A stretch of 64,000 bases of DNA, from NCBI RefSeq assembly GCF_011492945.1, contig NZ_CP045119.1:868001-932000 (forward strand), in the 5' to 3' direction. This DNA comes from Rubrobacter tropicus. GTDB lineage: Bacteria > Actinomycetota > Rubrobacteria > Rubrobacterales > Rubrobacteraceae. Below the pieces are notes generated by a model. That model was not told the DNA's origin and made no database searches. It saw only the letters and a program-made list of their open reading frames with translations. This document shows, in pieces, positions 34,205 through 42,313 of the stretch. Position numbers and translations under genes: made by a program. Within the stretch, counting starts at the first letter, position 1. Each line of letters opens with the position of its first letter.

Positions 34205-34870
34205 TCACCCGCCCCTCCACCGCACGGTGTCAATCACCTTCTGCGCCTCGGGCGCGTGTTCGTCGACCTCGTCGGCCGGGCCGCCGAAGCCAATAATCAC
34301 CGTATCGCCCCCCACGTCCTCCAGGACGATCCCACGCACCTTTTCCTCCTTCGTGACGCCCAGGGCGGTTCCGTCGCTGAGCCTGAACTGGTCCACGCAG
34401 TCCGGGCCGCACGCGCCGACGCGGCGGCCCTCCGGCAGGGAGCCGACGACGATGTCGATCCGCCGGCCCTCGATCCCTCCCACCGTGACGGTCTCCGGGG
34501 CGGAGGTTCGCAGGTACGGGTGCCTTCGGAGCCAGCCGACCAGGTCATCGGGGGCCTCGACCACGTCGTAGCGCTCGTTGGGCTTGTAGACTTCCCGGGC
34601 CTTGAAGAACCGCAACCCAGTCTGTTCTCGGGCGAGGGCCAGGTCGTCCGGCTTCTCCGGTGGCAGGTGCGTCCAGCCCTCGCCGACCTCGAAGGAGAAG
34701 GCGGGCTCGAACTCCTCCGTTCGGTAGGCGCCGGGGTCGAGCTTTCGGGTTACGTCCGGCAGTGGTCGGGGCTTGGCTTTCTCGGGCGCCCCGCAGGCGC
34801 CAACCGCGAGGACACAGAAGGCCAACACCACCCCCAGCCTGAGGGCGTGCCGCGTTGCCGACCGGAGCAT
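34205..34870 (-). CDS. Lipoprotein of unknown function
   Basis: 221 residues from ATG 34870 (GAGGG nine bases upstream); the frame extends 22 codons further. Signal peptide with lipobox LAVGAC near residue 27. The mature part begins Pro/Lys-rich, then a mixed fold: AYRTEEFEPAFSFEVGEGWT resembles the start of PsbP/DUF1795-like domains, which are lipoprotein modules. ACGPDC suggests an internal disulfide. It ends IDTVRWRGG. The function is unknown. It lies 40 bp downstream of the DUF3303-like gene on the same strand. Confidence 0.75.
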   Translation of the reverse strand: MLRSATRHALRLGVVLAFCVLAVGACGAPEKAKPRPLPDVTRKLDPGAYRTEEFEPAFSFEVGEGWTHLPPEKPDDLALAREQTGLRFFKAREVYKPNERYDVVEAPDDLVGWLRRHPYLRTSAPETVTVGGIEGRRIDIVVGSLPEGRRVGACGPDCVDQFRLSDGTALGVTKEEKVRGIVLEDVGGDTVIIGFGGPADEVDEHAPEAQKVIDTVRWRGG

Positions 34871-34910
34871 CCCGCGCGACCCTCTACCTCGCCGCCTATC
34901 CCGGTATGCC

Positions 34911-35228
34911 TTACGAAGGAGGCGCGTTCGAATCACGCCAGGCGATCCCCTCGGCTTCGGCCGCTGCGGCTTCCTCGACGTCGAGGACTGGTTCGACGCG
35001 GAACTGGAAGGCCGCGTAGATCGTGGTCGCCTTCTCGATTTCGGCCAAATCGTCGGTTTCCAGGACGGCGTATCCGCCGAACTCGCCGACGCGGACGAGG
35101 AACTGATGGAAGGTGATGGTCTCGGGTATCTCCCATCTCTGGAAGATGTCCAGGATCCGCTTCTGGGCGGCTTCGTGGTCGGCGGCCGATCCCCCGGGGC
35201 GCTCCCACCAAGTCATCACGTACTTCAT
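34911..35228 (-). CDS. DUF3303-like small protein
   Basis: 105 residues from ATG 35228 (AAAGGGG upstream). The sequence KYVMTWWERPGGSAADHEAA, then FHQFLVRVGEFGGYAVLETD, fits the DUF3303 pattern, a dimeric ferredoxin-like alpha/beta fold of unknown function. No catalytic motif is obvious. It is followed on the same strand by a lipoprotein gene and a possible 46-residue membrane protein, so these may form a small operon. Confidence 0.72.
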   Translation of the reverse strand: MKYVMTWWERPGGSAADHEAAQKRILDIFQRWEIPETITFHQFLVRVGEFGGYAVLETDDLAEIEKATTIYAAFQFRVEPVLDVEEAAAAEAEGIAWRDSNAPPS

Positions 35229-35480
35229 ATCGCGAGCCCCTTTCCCGCGCTCCTTGCCGGAGCGATTGCTTCCAGAGTAGCAAGGCCAGAAGGAGCCGGG
35301 CATCCACCAAATGAATGATGTTTGGTACTCTAGTAGCGAACTTTGAAGAACCCCCTCAGCGCGAAGTTCCGACAACGTTGATCTTGCACGCGGTCATACG
35401 AGCGAGGCACGCGGAGCGCGTGGTAGCTAGACTGTCACCATCTCGTCCATAGGCTCTACGTCCACAGTAGCGGTGAAGCG

Positions 35481-35606
35481 GATCCGTTGCTTGGGGGGGA
35501 CGTCATATACACGGGGACCCCGGGGGCTGTCGAGATAAGGCCCGGTGATGTGGCCCAGTGCAGGATCGGCGGTTTCGAGTCGCTTGTAAACCCGGTAAGG
35601 AGGTAA
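35481..35606 (+). pseudogene. C-terminal fragment of a fumarylacetoacetate hydrolase family gene
   Basis: The frame ending at TAA 35604-35606 reads GDVIYTGTPGAVEIRPGDVA, then QCRIGGFESLVNPVRR. It matches the last 36 residues of the intact FAH gene at 33076-33936 at 26 positions. Upstream of a run of seven G (35493-35499) the homology stops, and a TAG lies at 35424. The rest of the gene is gone. Only 2 bases separate its stop from the SDR start, so the SDR was once the next gene in its operon. Confidence 0.7.
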
Positions 35607-35608
35607 GG

Positions 35609-36397
35609 GTGGATCTCGGCCTGGCAGGAAAGACGGCCCTTGTAACGGCTGCGAGCAAAGGGCTCGGGAGGGCGATAGCGACCGAGCTCGCCCGGGAAGG
35701 CGCCCGCGTCGTGATCTCCAGCCGCGACGAGGCGACGCTCGCCCGGACGGCGGAGGAGATCGGGGGCGAGACCGGGGCCGAGGTCGGATACCGGGCCGCG
35801 GATCTCACGAAGGGCTCGGACATCGAGGCCCTGGTGGCGCACGCCGTGGACCGCTTCGGCGGCATCGACATCCTCGTCAACAACACGGGCGGCCCGCCGA
35901 CGGGCTTCTTCGCGGACCTGGACGACGAGGCGTGGGATTTGGCGTTCCGTCAGATCATACTGAGCCTCGTACGCTGCGTGCGGGGTGTGCTCCCCTCCAT
36001 GCGCGAACGCGGCGGGGGCCGCATCGTCAACGTCGCCTCCTCCTCCGTAAAACAGCCCATAGACAACCTCCTCCTCTCCAACACGTTCCGCGCCGGCTTG
36101 AACGGTCTCGCCAAGAGCCTCTCCCTGGAGCTCGCCCCGGACGGCATCCTGGTCAACACTTTGGGCCCCGGCCGCATCCTCACCGGACGGACCGAATCCG
36201 TGGACGCCGGGCAGGCCGAGGCGCAGGGCGTCTCCGTCGGGGAGGTCCGCGAGCAGTTCGCCGCCCGGATACCGCTCGGGCGCTACGGGACGCCGGAGGA
36301 GTTCGCCCGCGTCGCCGCCTTTTTGGCGTCGCCGGCCAACGGCTACGTGACGGGGCAGGCCATCCTGGTCGACGGCGGGATGGTCAGGGCGCTCTAG
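35609..36397 (+). CDS. SDR family oxidoreductase lacking YxxxK
   Basis: 262 residues from GTG 35609, with AAGGAGGT just upstream. The Rossmann glycine motif is TAASKGLGRAI; NNTGGPP replaces NNAG. The catalytic region reads NVASSSVKQPIDNLLLSN, followed by TFRAGLNGLAKSL: at the YxxxK position there is SNTFR, so the usual catalytic Tyr and Lys are missing. This is known for one branch of FabG-like SDRs. C-terminal GYVTGQAILVDGG is typical. The substrate is unknown. It follows a FAH remnant, which hints at a former catabolic operon. Confidence 0.88.
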   Translation: MDLGLAGKTALVTAASKGLGRAIATELAREGARVVISSRDEATLARTAEEIGGETGAEVGYRAADLTKGSDIEALVAHAVDRFGGIDILVNNTGGPPTGFFADLDDEAWDLAFRQIILSLVRCVRGVLPSMRERGGGRIVNVASSSVKQPIDNLLLSNTFRAGLNGLAKSLSLELAPDGILVNTLGPGRILTGRTESVDAGQAEAQGVSVGEVREQFAARIPLGRYGTPEEFARVAAFLASPANGYVTGQAILVDGGMVRAL

Positions 36398-36405
36398 AGC
36401 GGTTT

Positions 36406-36540
36406 GCAAAGAGGTCGACCTCTTTGCGAAGCTGTCAGCCTTTAGCCATCGGCTTTCAGCCAAGAACAAAAAAGCTGAAAGCCGACAGCGGAGGCGAAGC
36501 CGGAGCGGGCCGATAGCCGACGGCGCGGGTCGCCGGCCCG
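36406..36540 (+). repeat. Intergenic heptad-word repeat, long form, copy A2
   Basis: It opens with the perfect palindrome GCAAAGAGGTC/GACCTCTTTGC (36406-36427). TCAGC, TTAGC, TCGGC and TCAGC follow at 36435, 36442, 36449 and 36456, exactly every 7 bp. After the A-rich spacer come GCTGA and GCCGA at 36474 and 36481, then GCCGA at 36509 and 36516. The degenerate words keep the period. Confidence 0.75.
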
Positions 36541-36576
36541 ACTTCTGTGTCCCCGAAGCATTGTGGATAGAATGCG

Positions 36577-36592
36577 GCGATGCGGGCATCGC
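36577..36592. promoter_or_regulatory. Palindrome upstream of hsp20
   Basis: GCGATGC, GG, GCATCGC: 7-bp arms. It lies 3 bp downstream of TAGAAT (36568-36573), a possible -10 box, and 44 bp before the hsp20 ATG. It resembles neither a CIRCE nor a HAIR element. Confidence 0.4.
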
Positions 36593-36635
36593 GGGGCTGA
36601 CGCACCACTTTGGTAGACCGACGTCAGGAGGAGAG

Positions 36636-37097
36636 ATGAGCGAGCAGCGCAGGAACCCGTTTCGGGGTTTTCTCGACATGGCGAGCGAGATGAACCGGAT
36701 GCGCTACATCGGCTCCTACGGCCAGGATTCCGGCCAGGAGGACCGCGAGAGGACCCACGCCACGGCCTGGGTCCCGACGGCCGACGTGTTCGCGCGGGGA
36801 AGGGACCTCGTGATCCGGATGGAGCTCGCGGGCGTCGCCCCGCAGGACATCGACGTCTCGTTTCACGAGAATACCCTGACGGTGTCCGGAGAGCGGGGCA
36901 GGGACGTCGACGAGGTGAGCTTCTACGTCCACGAGCGCTTCTACGGCGTCTTCCGCCGAAGCATGACCCTGCCTGCCGGCGTAGACGAGGACGACATAAC
37001 CGCCGAGTTCGACAACGGCCTCGTCGAGATCACCGTTAAAGGCGGCGCCGTCTCGTCGGAACCCCGTCGAATAGAGGTACGCAACAGGGCAGGCTAG
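36636..37097 (+). CDS. Hsp20/alpha-crystallin family small heat-shock protein
   Basis: 153 residues from ATG 36636, with AGGAGGAGAG directly upstream. The N-terminal 45 residues (RNPFRGFLDMASEMNRMRYI) are the variable arm. The alpha-crystallin domain runs from WVPTADVFARGRDLVIRMEL to the IxI-like end, with GVAPQDIDVSFHENTLTVSG and FRRSMTLPAGVDEDDITAEF as typical strands. It binds unfolding proteins in the cytoplasm without ATP. A palindrome with a possible -10 box precedes it, so a repressor may control it. Confidence 0.93.
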   Translation: MSEQRRNPFRGFLDMASEMNRMRYIGSYGQDSGQEDRERTHATAWVPTADVFARGRDLVIRMELAGVAPQDIDVSFHENTLTVSGERGRDVDEVSFYVHERFYGVFRRSMTLPAGVDEDDITAEFDNGLVEITVKGGAVSSEPRRIEVRNRAG

Positions 37098-37395
37098 TCA
37101 GCCCGGCGCTTCGCGCCTTTCAGCACGCTGCAGCCTTCGGCTTCCGCTCTCAGCACGCCTCCCTGCGGGAGGCTTTCAGCCTGTCAGCCAGTCGTCTGGG
37201 GACGTTACGCTTCGCGACGTCCGAACGGCAGCGCAAAGCGCGGCCCGGTCACGCCTCTGACGGCAAAAGCTGACGGGCTGAAAGCGAGGCCCGCGGAGGC
37301 GAAGCCGGAGCAGTCCGAAGCGTGCTGAAAGTGGAGCCCGTAGGGCGGAACGTGCTGAGAGCGGAGCCCGACAGGGCGTAGCGGGCTGATGAGCG
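37098..37395. repeat. Intergenic TCAGC/GCTGA word element (B5, best balanced)
   Basis: Five TCAGC words on the left and five GCTGA words on the right. Mini-hairpins GGCGCTTCGCGCC and CCTCCCTGCGGGAGG sit between left words. The centre (37195-37265) is unique. From 37396 to the BCCT gene at 37619 I see no gene, only an AT-rich patch near 37525-37555 that could hold its promoter. Confidence 0.7.
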
Positions 37396-37618
37396 TTCGG
37401 GTAACATATCCGGGACGTTCCTGAGCCGCTTCGCTCACGGAGGGCCTTCGGCCCGGGCGTGGCTCGCAGCGTTTCTGCCGCGGCGCTCTGTCGCACCCCC
37501 GGTCCGGTCGGGCCCGTTCTTACGTTTTTTATTTGGGAGCAATGCATATTTTGGTGCAGGAGCGAAGCCGGTAAACCGGAAGATGGGTCGCCGGGGGTTT
37601 GATAAGAGAGGGGTTCGT

Positions 37619-39289
37619 ATGCAACAGGCACGGGAAGAGAGATCCCAGGTCGGCGCAGTATTCTGGGTTTCGGCCGCGTTCGCGCTCGGCTTTATCTTGT
37701 GGGGGGCGTTGGCGCCGGCCAACTTTGGCGCGGTGACGCAGGCCATCTTCGACTGGGTCGTCTCGAACCTCGGGTGGTTCTACCTGCTGGCGGGTAACTT
37801 CTTTTTGATCTTCGTCGTCTTTCTCGCCCTCAGCCGCTACGGGAAATTGCGGATCGGTAAAGAAGGCGAAAGGCCCGAGTTCAGCACCTTCGCGTGGTTC
37901 GCGATGCTCTTCCAGGCGGGGATGGGGCCGGCCCTGATCTTCTGGGGCGTGGCCGAACCCCTGGCCCACTACAACGACCCGCCGTTCGGGCTCGCCAAGG
38001 CCGGCTCGACGGACGCCGCCCAGCTGGGCATCCAGTACTCCTACTTCCACTGGGCGCTTCATCCGTGGGCCATGTACGCCGTCGTCGGGCTCGTCGTCGG
38101 GTACTTCAGCTTCCGCAGGGACGAGCCCGGCCTCATAAGCCCCGTCTTCAGGCCGCTCTTCGGGGATAGGGTGGACGGGCCGCTCGGCAAGACCATAGAC
38201 GTGATGAGCGTCATAGCCGTGCTCTTCGGGGTCGCCGTGGCGCTCGGGCAGGCGGGGCTTCAGCTCACCGCGGGGCTCGGCCAGACCTTCGGGACCCCCG
38301 TCGGGGTGGTCGCGCAGCTCGTCGTTATCGGCGTCACCACCGTGGCGTTCATGATCTCGGCCTCGACCGCCGTCGAGAAAGGCGTGAACTACCTGAGCCA
38401 GATCAGCATGTACATAGCCGGCGTGCTTCTCGTGATCTTCCTCGTCATAGGACCTACGGCCGTCCAGCTCGGCGCCCTGACGCAAGGGCTCGGCGACTAC
38501 TTCGGCGGCCTGATCCCGATGAGCATGAGGATGAACTCTTTTGATCAGGACAACGCCTGGCTCGGCTCCTGGACGGTCTTCTACTGGTCGTGGTGGATCG
38601 CCTGGTGCCCCTACGTCGGCCTGTTCATAGCGAGGATCTCCCGCGGGCGCACCATCCGCCAGTTCGTCCTCGGCACCGTCATAGGCCCGAGCGTCGTCAC
38701 TTTTGTCTGGATAGCGGTCTTCGGCGGCTCCGCCCTCTACCTCGACAGGACGCAGGGCGGCGGCATCGCCGACCGGGTGGTCAGCGACCCGGCGAGCGGG
38801 ATGTTCGTCTTTCTGGAGCAGTTCCCGCTCGCCCTGCCGCTCTCGATCCTGACGCTCGCGGTGCTCTGGATCTTCTTTGTCGCCGGCGCCGACGCGGGGA
38901 CCATCGTCCTCGGCAGCCTCTCCACCGGCGGGCCCCGGGAACCGAAGCGGTGGATCAAGCTCTCCTGGGGCGTGGCAATGGCCGCCATCGCCGGCATCCT
39001 GCTCGTCGCCGGCGGCCTGGGCGCCCTGCAATCCGCCTCGGTCCTCACCGGCGTTCCCTTCGCCGTGATAATGGTCCTGATGTGCGTGGCGTTCTTCAAG
39101 CACCTCCGCTCGGAGGCCCGAGAGGCCGACCGCGAGGAACGGGAAGACCGGGGCATCACGATCCGGCGCCGTCCTGGAACGTCCCCCCCGGGCGGACCGG
39201 TGACGGGCCAGGCTTTCACCGCCGAGAACCCGCTGCGGGGACAAGAAGGGCGGCCGAACACGGGCGGTCTGGGACCGGAGGACCGTTGA
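37619..39289 (+). CDS. BCCT family betaine/carnitine/choline transporter
   Basis: 556 residues from ATG 37619 (GAGAGGGG upstream); an ATG 12 codons earlier lacks such a site. Twelve membrane helices. Family motifs are GMGPALIFWGVAEPLAHYND for the substrate helix and TVFYWSWWIAWCPYVGLFIA, RISRGRTIRQFVLG for the aromatic box region. The carrier takes up betaine-type osmolytes with sodium or protons. The C-terminus is long and charged (EAREADREEREDRG), as in osmosensing members. Its TGA overlaps the ATG of a glycine-betaine-type binding-protein gene by one base. Confidence 0.95.
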   Translation: MQQAREERSQVGAVFWVSAAFALGFILWGALAPANFGAVTQAIFDWVVSNLGWFYLLAGNFFLIFVVFLALSRYGKLRIGKEGERPEFSTFAWFAMLFQAGMGPALIFWGVAEPLAHYNDPPFGLAKAGSTDAAQLGIQYSYFHWALHPWAMYAVVGLVVGYFSFRRDEPGLISPVFRPLFGDRVDGPLGKTIDVMSVIAVLFGVAVALGQAGLQLTAGLGQTFGTPVGVVAQLVVIGVTTVAFMISASTAVEKGVNYLSQISMYIAGVLLVIFLVIGPTAVQLGALTQGLGDYFGGLIPMSMRMNSFDQDNAWLGSWTVFYWSWWIAWCPYVGLFIARISRGRTIRQFVLGTVIGPSVVTFVWIAVFGGSALYLDRTQGGGIADRVVSDPASGMFVFLEQFPLALPLSILTLAVLWIFFVAGADAGTIVLGSLSTGGPREPKRWIKLSWGVAMAAIAGILLVAGGLGALQSASVLTGVPFAVIMVLMCVAFFKHLRSEAREADREEREDRGITIRRRPGTSPPGGPVTGQAFTAENPLRGQEGRPNTGGLGPEDR

Positions 39290-40278
39290 TGCCGCGCCCG
39301 AAGTTACTGCTTCCGGCGCTCTTTGTCGCGTCCGTCCTCGTCGCTCTGGCCGCGGGCTGCGGGGCTGGCGGGGGAGATGGAGAATCAAAGAACAAAATTA
39401 CCCCTGACCAGTTCCGGTTGAGCGGCACGCAGCGTGACGCCCAGTTCGCCGTCGGCTCCGAGGCCTTCACCGAGCAGGAGGTCCTCGGCAGCATCACCAT
39501 CCAGGCCCTCGAAGCCGCCGACGCCACGGTCGTCGACAGGACCGGCCTCGGCGGCAACGAGGCCGTCCGCCAGGCGCTGGAGAGCGGCGAGATCGACCTC
39601 TACTGGGAGTACACGGCTACCGGCTGGCTCGTCCACCTCTCCGAGACCCGCTCCATACCCGATCCGCAAGAACAGTACGAGGCCGTCGCCAAACGGGACC
39701 TCGAAGAGAACGGCATCCGGTGGCTCGAACCCGCGCCGGGCAACGACACCTACGCCGTAGCCGCGAGCGAGAAGACCCGTAAAGATCTCGACGTACAGAA
39801 CATCTCCGACCTGGCGCGGCTGGTCGAGGAGCGTCCGCAAGACGCGACGCTCTGCTTCAACAACGACGACGGCTTCCGCACCCGCTTCGACGGGCTGCCC
39901 GGCATGGAGAGGGCCTACGGCTTCCAGTTCCCCGAGGAGAACCTGGTCGAGGTATCCCTGGACGCGGTCTACGGGGCCACGGACGAGGCCGAGATCTGCA
40001 ACTTCGGCGTCGTCTTTACGACCAGCGGCTTTCTCCGCGAATCCGGCCTGAAGCCCCTGGAAGACGACGAGGACTTCTTCGCCGTCTACAACCCAGCCCT
40101 GACCATCCGCGGCGAGATGTTCGACCAGTACCCCCAACTTCGCGAGCTCTTCGCCCCCATCTCCGAAAAACTCGACACACAGACCCTCCTCGACCTGAAC
40201 TACGCCGTCGAAGTAGAGGGCAAGTCCCCCGAAGAAGTAGCCCGCCGGTGGCTCAGGGAGAACGGCTTCGTGGAGTAA
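39289..40278 (+). CDS. OpuAC/ProX-type glycine betaine-binding lipoprotein
   Basis: 329 residues, ATG overlapping the BCCT stop by one base (TGATG). A lipoprotein signal ends LAAGC, then a Gly/Asp-rich linker. The OpuAC domain begins FAVGSEAFTEQEVLGSITIQ and contains ESGEIDLYWEYTATGW, the typical ligand-cleft region of quaternary-amine binding proteins. Normally it would deliver betaine or choline to an ABC permease, but no OpuA-type permease or ATPase gene is nearby. The tight coupling to a BCCT carrier suggests that the two proteins work together. Confidence 0.93.
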   Translation: MPRPKLLLPALFVASVLVALAAGCGAGGGDGESKNKITPDQFRLSGTQRDAQFAVGSEAFTEQEVLGSITIQALEAADATVVDRTGLGGNEAVRQALESGEIDLYWEYTATGWLVHLSETRSIPDPQEQYEAVAKRDLEENGIRWLEPAPGNDTYAVAASEKTRKDLDVQNISDLARLVEERPQDATLCFNNDDGFRTRFDGLPGMERAYGFQFPEENLVEVSLDAVYGATDEAEICNFGVVFTTSGFLRESGLKPLEDDEDFFAVYNPALTIRGEMFDQYPQLRELFAPISEKLDTQTLLDLNYAVEVEGKSPEEVARRWLRENGFVE

Positions 40279-40387
40279 AGGCCAAGCAACGGCACCAACT
40301 TTTCGTGCCCGCCGGAACGTGTGGGACGCGTGGCGGGACCGGGCCGCAGGGAGGTCAGGGGGCGGCCGTCGATTTTCGAAGCCTAAA

Positions 40388-40550
40388 GCGATTTGCAGAG
40401 AGAGTGAGACTGTTTGCAAGGCTATCAGCGATCAGCTTTCAGCCAGGGACAAAAAGGCTGATAGCTGAGAGCGCAGGCCTGTGAAGCAGGCCGGAGCGGG
40501 CTGATGGCTGACGGCGCGGTTTTCGGGAGCGACGAGCTTCCGAAAACCGC
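40388..40550 (+). repeat. Intergenic heptad-word repeat, long form, copy A3
   Basis: TCAGC at 40425, 40432 and 40439, GCTGA at 40457 and 40464, then GCTGA at 40500 and 40507, each pair or triplet on a 7-bp period. It ends in GCGGTTTTCGGGAGC/GCTTCCGAAAACCGC (40516-40530 and 40536-40550), a 15-bp hairpin with one mismatch next to the VOC gene stop, which may serve that gene as terminator. Confidence 0.75.
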
Positions 40551-40551
40551 T

Positions 40552-41007
40552 CTAGGGTATCTCGGCGGTGCTCCACTCGGCGTGCTTCAGGCCGGCCTCG
40601 ACGGGGACGCCCGGCTTGGCCCACACGATCTCGTGCTCGCCCCCGTCGGGGTCGGTGAAGCCGAAGTTCAGTAGCGAGCCCATGTCCGTAACCGCCCCGT
40701 CGCCCACCCCTTCGGCGACGACGCGTCGGCGAAGTTCCCAAAACGCCTCCTCGCTGGCCGCGCTGAGCGCGAAGTGGTCCAGGCGGCCGCGCCGAAACAT
40801 CGGCAGGGGACCCGGCGGTTCGACGTCGGGCACCTGGAAGGGGTGCAAGACCGTGTGCGGTCCCACCTCGATAAAGGCGTGCCGGAGGCCCTCTTCTTCC
40901 AGGTCGACCGTCGCCCGCGCCCCGAAGACGCGCCCGTAAAAGGCGATCAGCCGCTCCATGTCGGACGTGACGAACGTCAGGTGGTGGATGTCGTTTAGCA
41001 GTCGCAA
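40552..41007 (-). CDS. VOC/glyoxalase family protein
   Basis: 151 residues from TTG 41007, with AAAGGAGG five bases upstream. The start LNDIHHLTFVTSDMERLIAF and a second module LDHFALSAASEEAF show the paired beta-alpha-beta-beta-beta units. HH at 8-9, H75 of LDHF and E127 of GEHEIVW could bind metal. Members include glyoxalases, ring-cleavage dioxygenases and resistance proteins; this one cannot be narrowed. It lies on the same strand as the hydrolase genes but 495 bp from them. Confidence 0.85.
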   Translation of the reverse strand: MRLLNDIHHLTFVTSDMERLIAFYGRVFGARATVDLEEEGLRHAFIEVGPHTVLHPFQVPDVEPPGPLPMFRRGRLDHFALSAASEEAFWELRRRVVAEGVGDGAVTDMGSLLNFGFTDPDGGEHEIVWAKPGVPVEAGLKHAEWSTAEIP

Positions 41008-41501
41008 TTTCGCCTCCTTTTGCCGGGGCCGCGTTTGCCCCCTCGGGGCATGCTAGCCCGAGCGCGGGGCGCGGCCACCGGCAGATCTGCGTATTTTGGG
41101 CGCGTCGGCCCCGGAGGGCGGCCGGGCAAGACCGCCTAACGCGAAAGGACCACAAGATGCAACAAGCCGGTCTTTGCGGCCGGCCTAAGCCCCGCCACGC
41201 GCCCCGGACCCAAAGGCGGGGTTTCACGCGCTCCACCCCAAATGACCGCGAGAGAGGGGGGCACAAGAAGGCGGGGGTACTCGACAGAACGGTGTCGCCA
41301 AGCGCCGCGGTCGTGAGACGGTCGCCGAAGAGCTGCCGAGGGGTGGTCCCCGGATTTTTCCGCCCTCGCAGGTCCGCCAGGATCTCTCCTTTTCCGCTAT
41401 CCTCGGCGGCTTGTCTCGCCACGGAAGGTGCCACAAAGCTACGAATGCGGCTTCTTCCCGAAGATATCTTCGCGGCTTCCCACGCGCTGACCATCCGAGC
41501 C
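41008..41501. other. Intergenic spacer, no gene supported
   Basis: About 490 bases. Long frames exist in several phases on the minus strand, as expected from high GC, but they lack starts, ribosome-binding sites and recognisable products. No repeat words of the intergenic classes were seen. Confidence 0.5.
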
Positions 41502-42311
41502 TCAGTTTCGGGCCTCGACCTCCTGCCAGAAGGCGTCGACGCGGGCGTTCCACTTGTCGGGGATCTCCTGGAAGGGCTGGTGGGCCTCGCCGGGCAGCAC
41601 CTCGAAGCGGGCGCCGGGTATCGCATCGGCGACGGCGTGGCCGAACCGGGGCGGCAGTATGACGTCGAATTCCCCCGCCAGCACCAGCGTGGGCGCGGCG
41701 ATCTGCGGGAGGCGGTCGGTCGTGTCGTGCTCGCGGCAGACGTCGACCTGAGCCTGAAAGGCCCCGGTCGACTGCCCATGCGCGAAATTCAGCGCCTCCT
41801 CGACGATCCCGGCTACCGAGCCGTCCGCGTGCGCGCGCGGCGTGTAGACCCACGTGAAGAAGGCCTCGAAGAAGGCGCGCCCGCTCGGCGCGGCCTCCGG
41901 CAGCCAGCGCCAGAAGTCGAGCTGCGAGCGAAACAGCGCGTCGGGGCGGGCATAGGTGCTGTTGAGGACGAGGCTGCGGACGAGCTCGGGGTGGCGGACC
42001 GCCAGCTCCTGCGCGATCGCGCTCCCCATCGAGAAGCCGGCGACGTGGGCGGAGGGCACATCGAGCGCCCGCAGAACCGCGGCCGCGTCGTCCGCCATCA
42101 CCGCCGCCGAGGCGGGCCCTTCGGGCATCGCAGTTCGGCCCGCTCCGCGGTTATCGAACGCGGTCATGCGGTAGCGGTCGGCGAGCCCGTCGAGCTGAAA
42201 CTGCCACGACTCGACGGTGTCGCCGAGACCGCCGATAAGCAGGACGTCCGGCCCCTCTCCCACCTGCTCGGTCCAGATGTCGAGGTCGCCTGCACGCACG
42301 TGCTCTCCCAC
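41502..42311 (-). CDS. Alpha/beta hydrolase (second of a pair)
   Basis: 269 residues from GTG 42311, with AAAGGAGGAGG before it and only 2 bases after the stop of the upstream hydrolase gene. The fold shows LLIGGLGDTVESWQ, AFDNRGAGRT, the nucleophile elbow GFSMGSAIA, DVILPP (Asp) and GEAHQPFQE (His). It resembles 3-oxoadipate enol-lactonase/TodF-like hydrolases, but substrate assignment is not possible. Coupled to a second, different hydrolase, so the pair probably came to this operon together. Confidence 0.9.
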   Translation of the reverse strand: MGEHVRAGDLDIWTEQVGEGPDVLLIGGLGDTVESWQFQLDGLADRYRMTAFDNRGAGRTAMPEGPASAAVMADDAAAVLRALDVPSAHVAGFSMGSAIAQELAVRHPELVRSLVLNSTYARPDALFRSQLDFWRWLPEAAPSGRAFFEAFFTWVYTPRAHADGSVAGIVEEALNFAHGQSTGAFQAQVDVCREHDTTDRLPQIAAPTLVLAGEFDVILPPRFGHAVADAIPGARFEVLPGEAHQPFQEIPDKWNARVDAFWQEVEARN

Positions 42312-42313
42312 CT

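Noticed and set aside
37525-37560. AT-rich patch before the BCCT gene considered as a riboswitch
   Set aside because: Only about 90 bases of leader with no conserved riboswitch core that I can recognise; a promoter is more likely.
37529-39388. 619-codon minus-strand frame opposite the BCCT gene
   Set aside because: The BCCT translation has twelve helices and family motifs; the antisense frame is charged, repetitive and unlike any protein.
40439-41853. Long minus frames across 41008-41501 as a possible gene upstream of VOC
   Set aside because: No start with ribosome-binding site and no domain; continuous with shadows of the neighbouring hydrolase gene.
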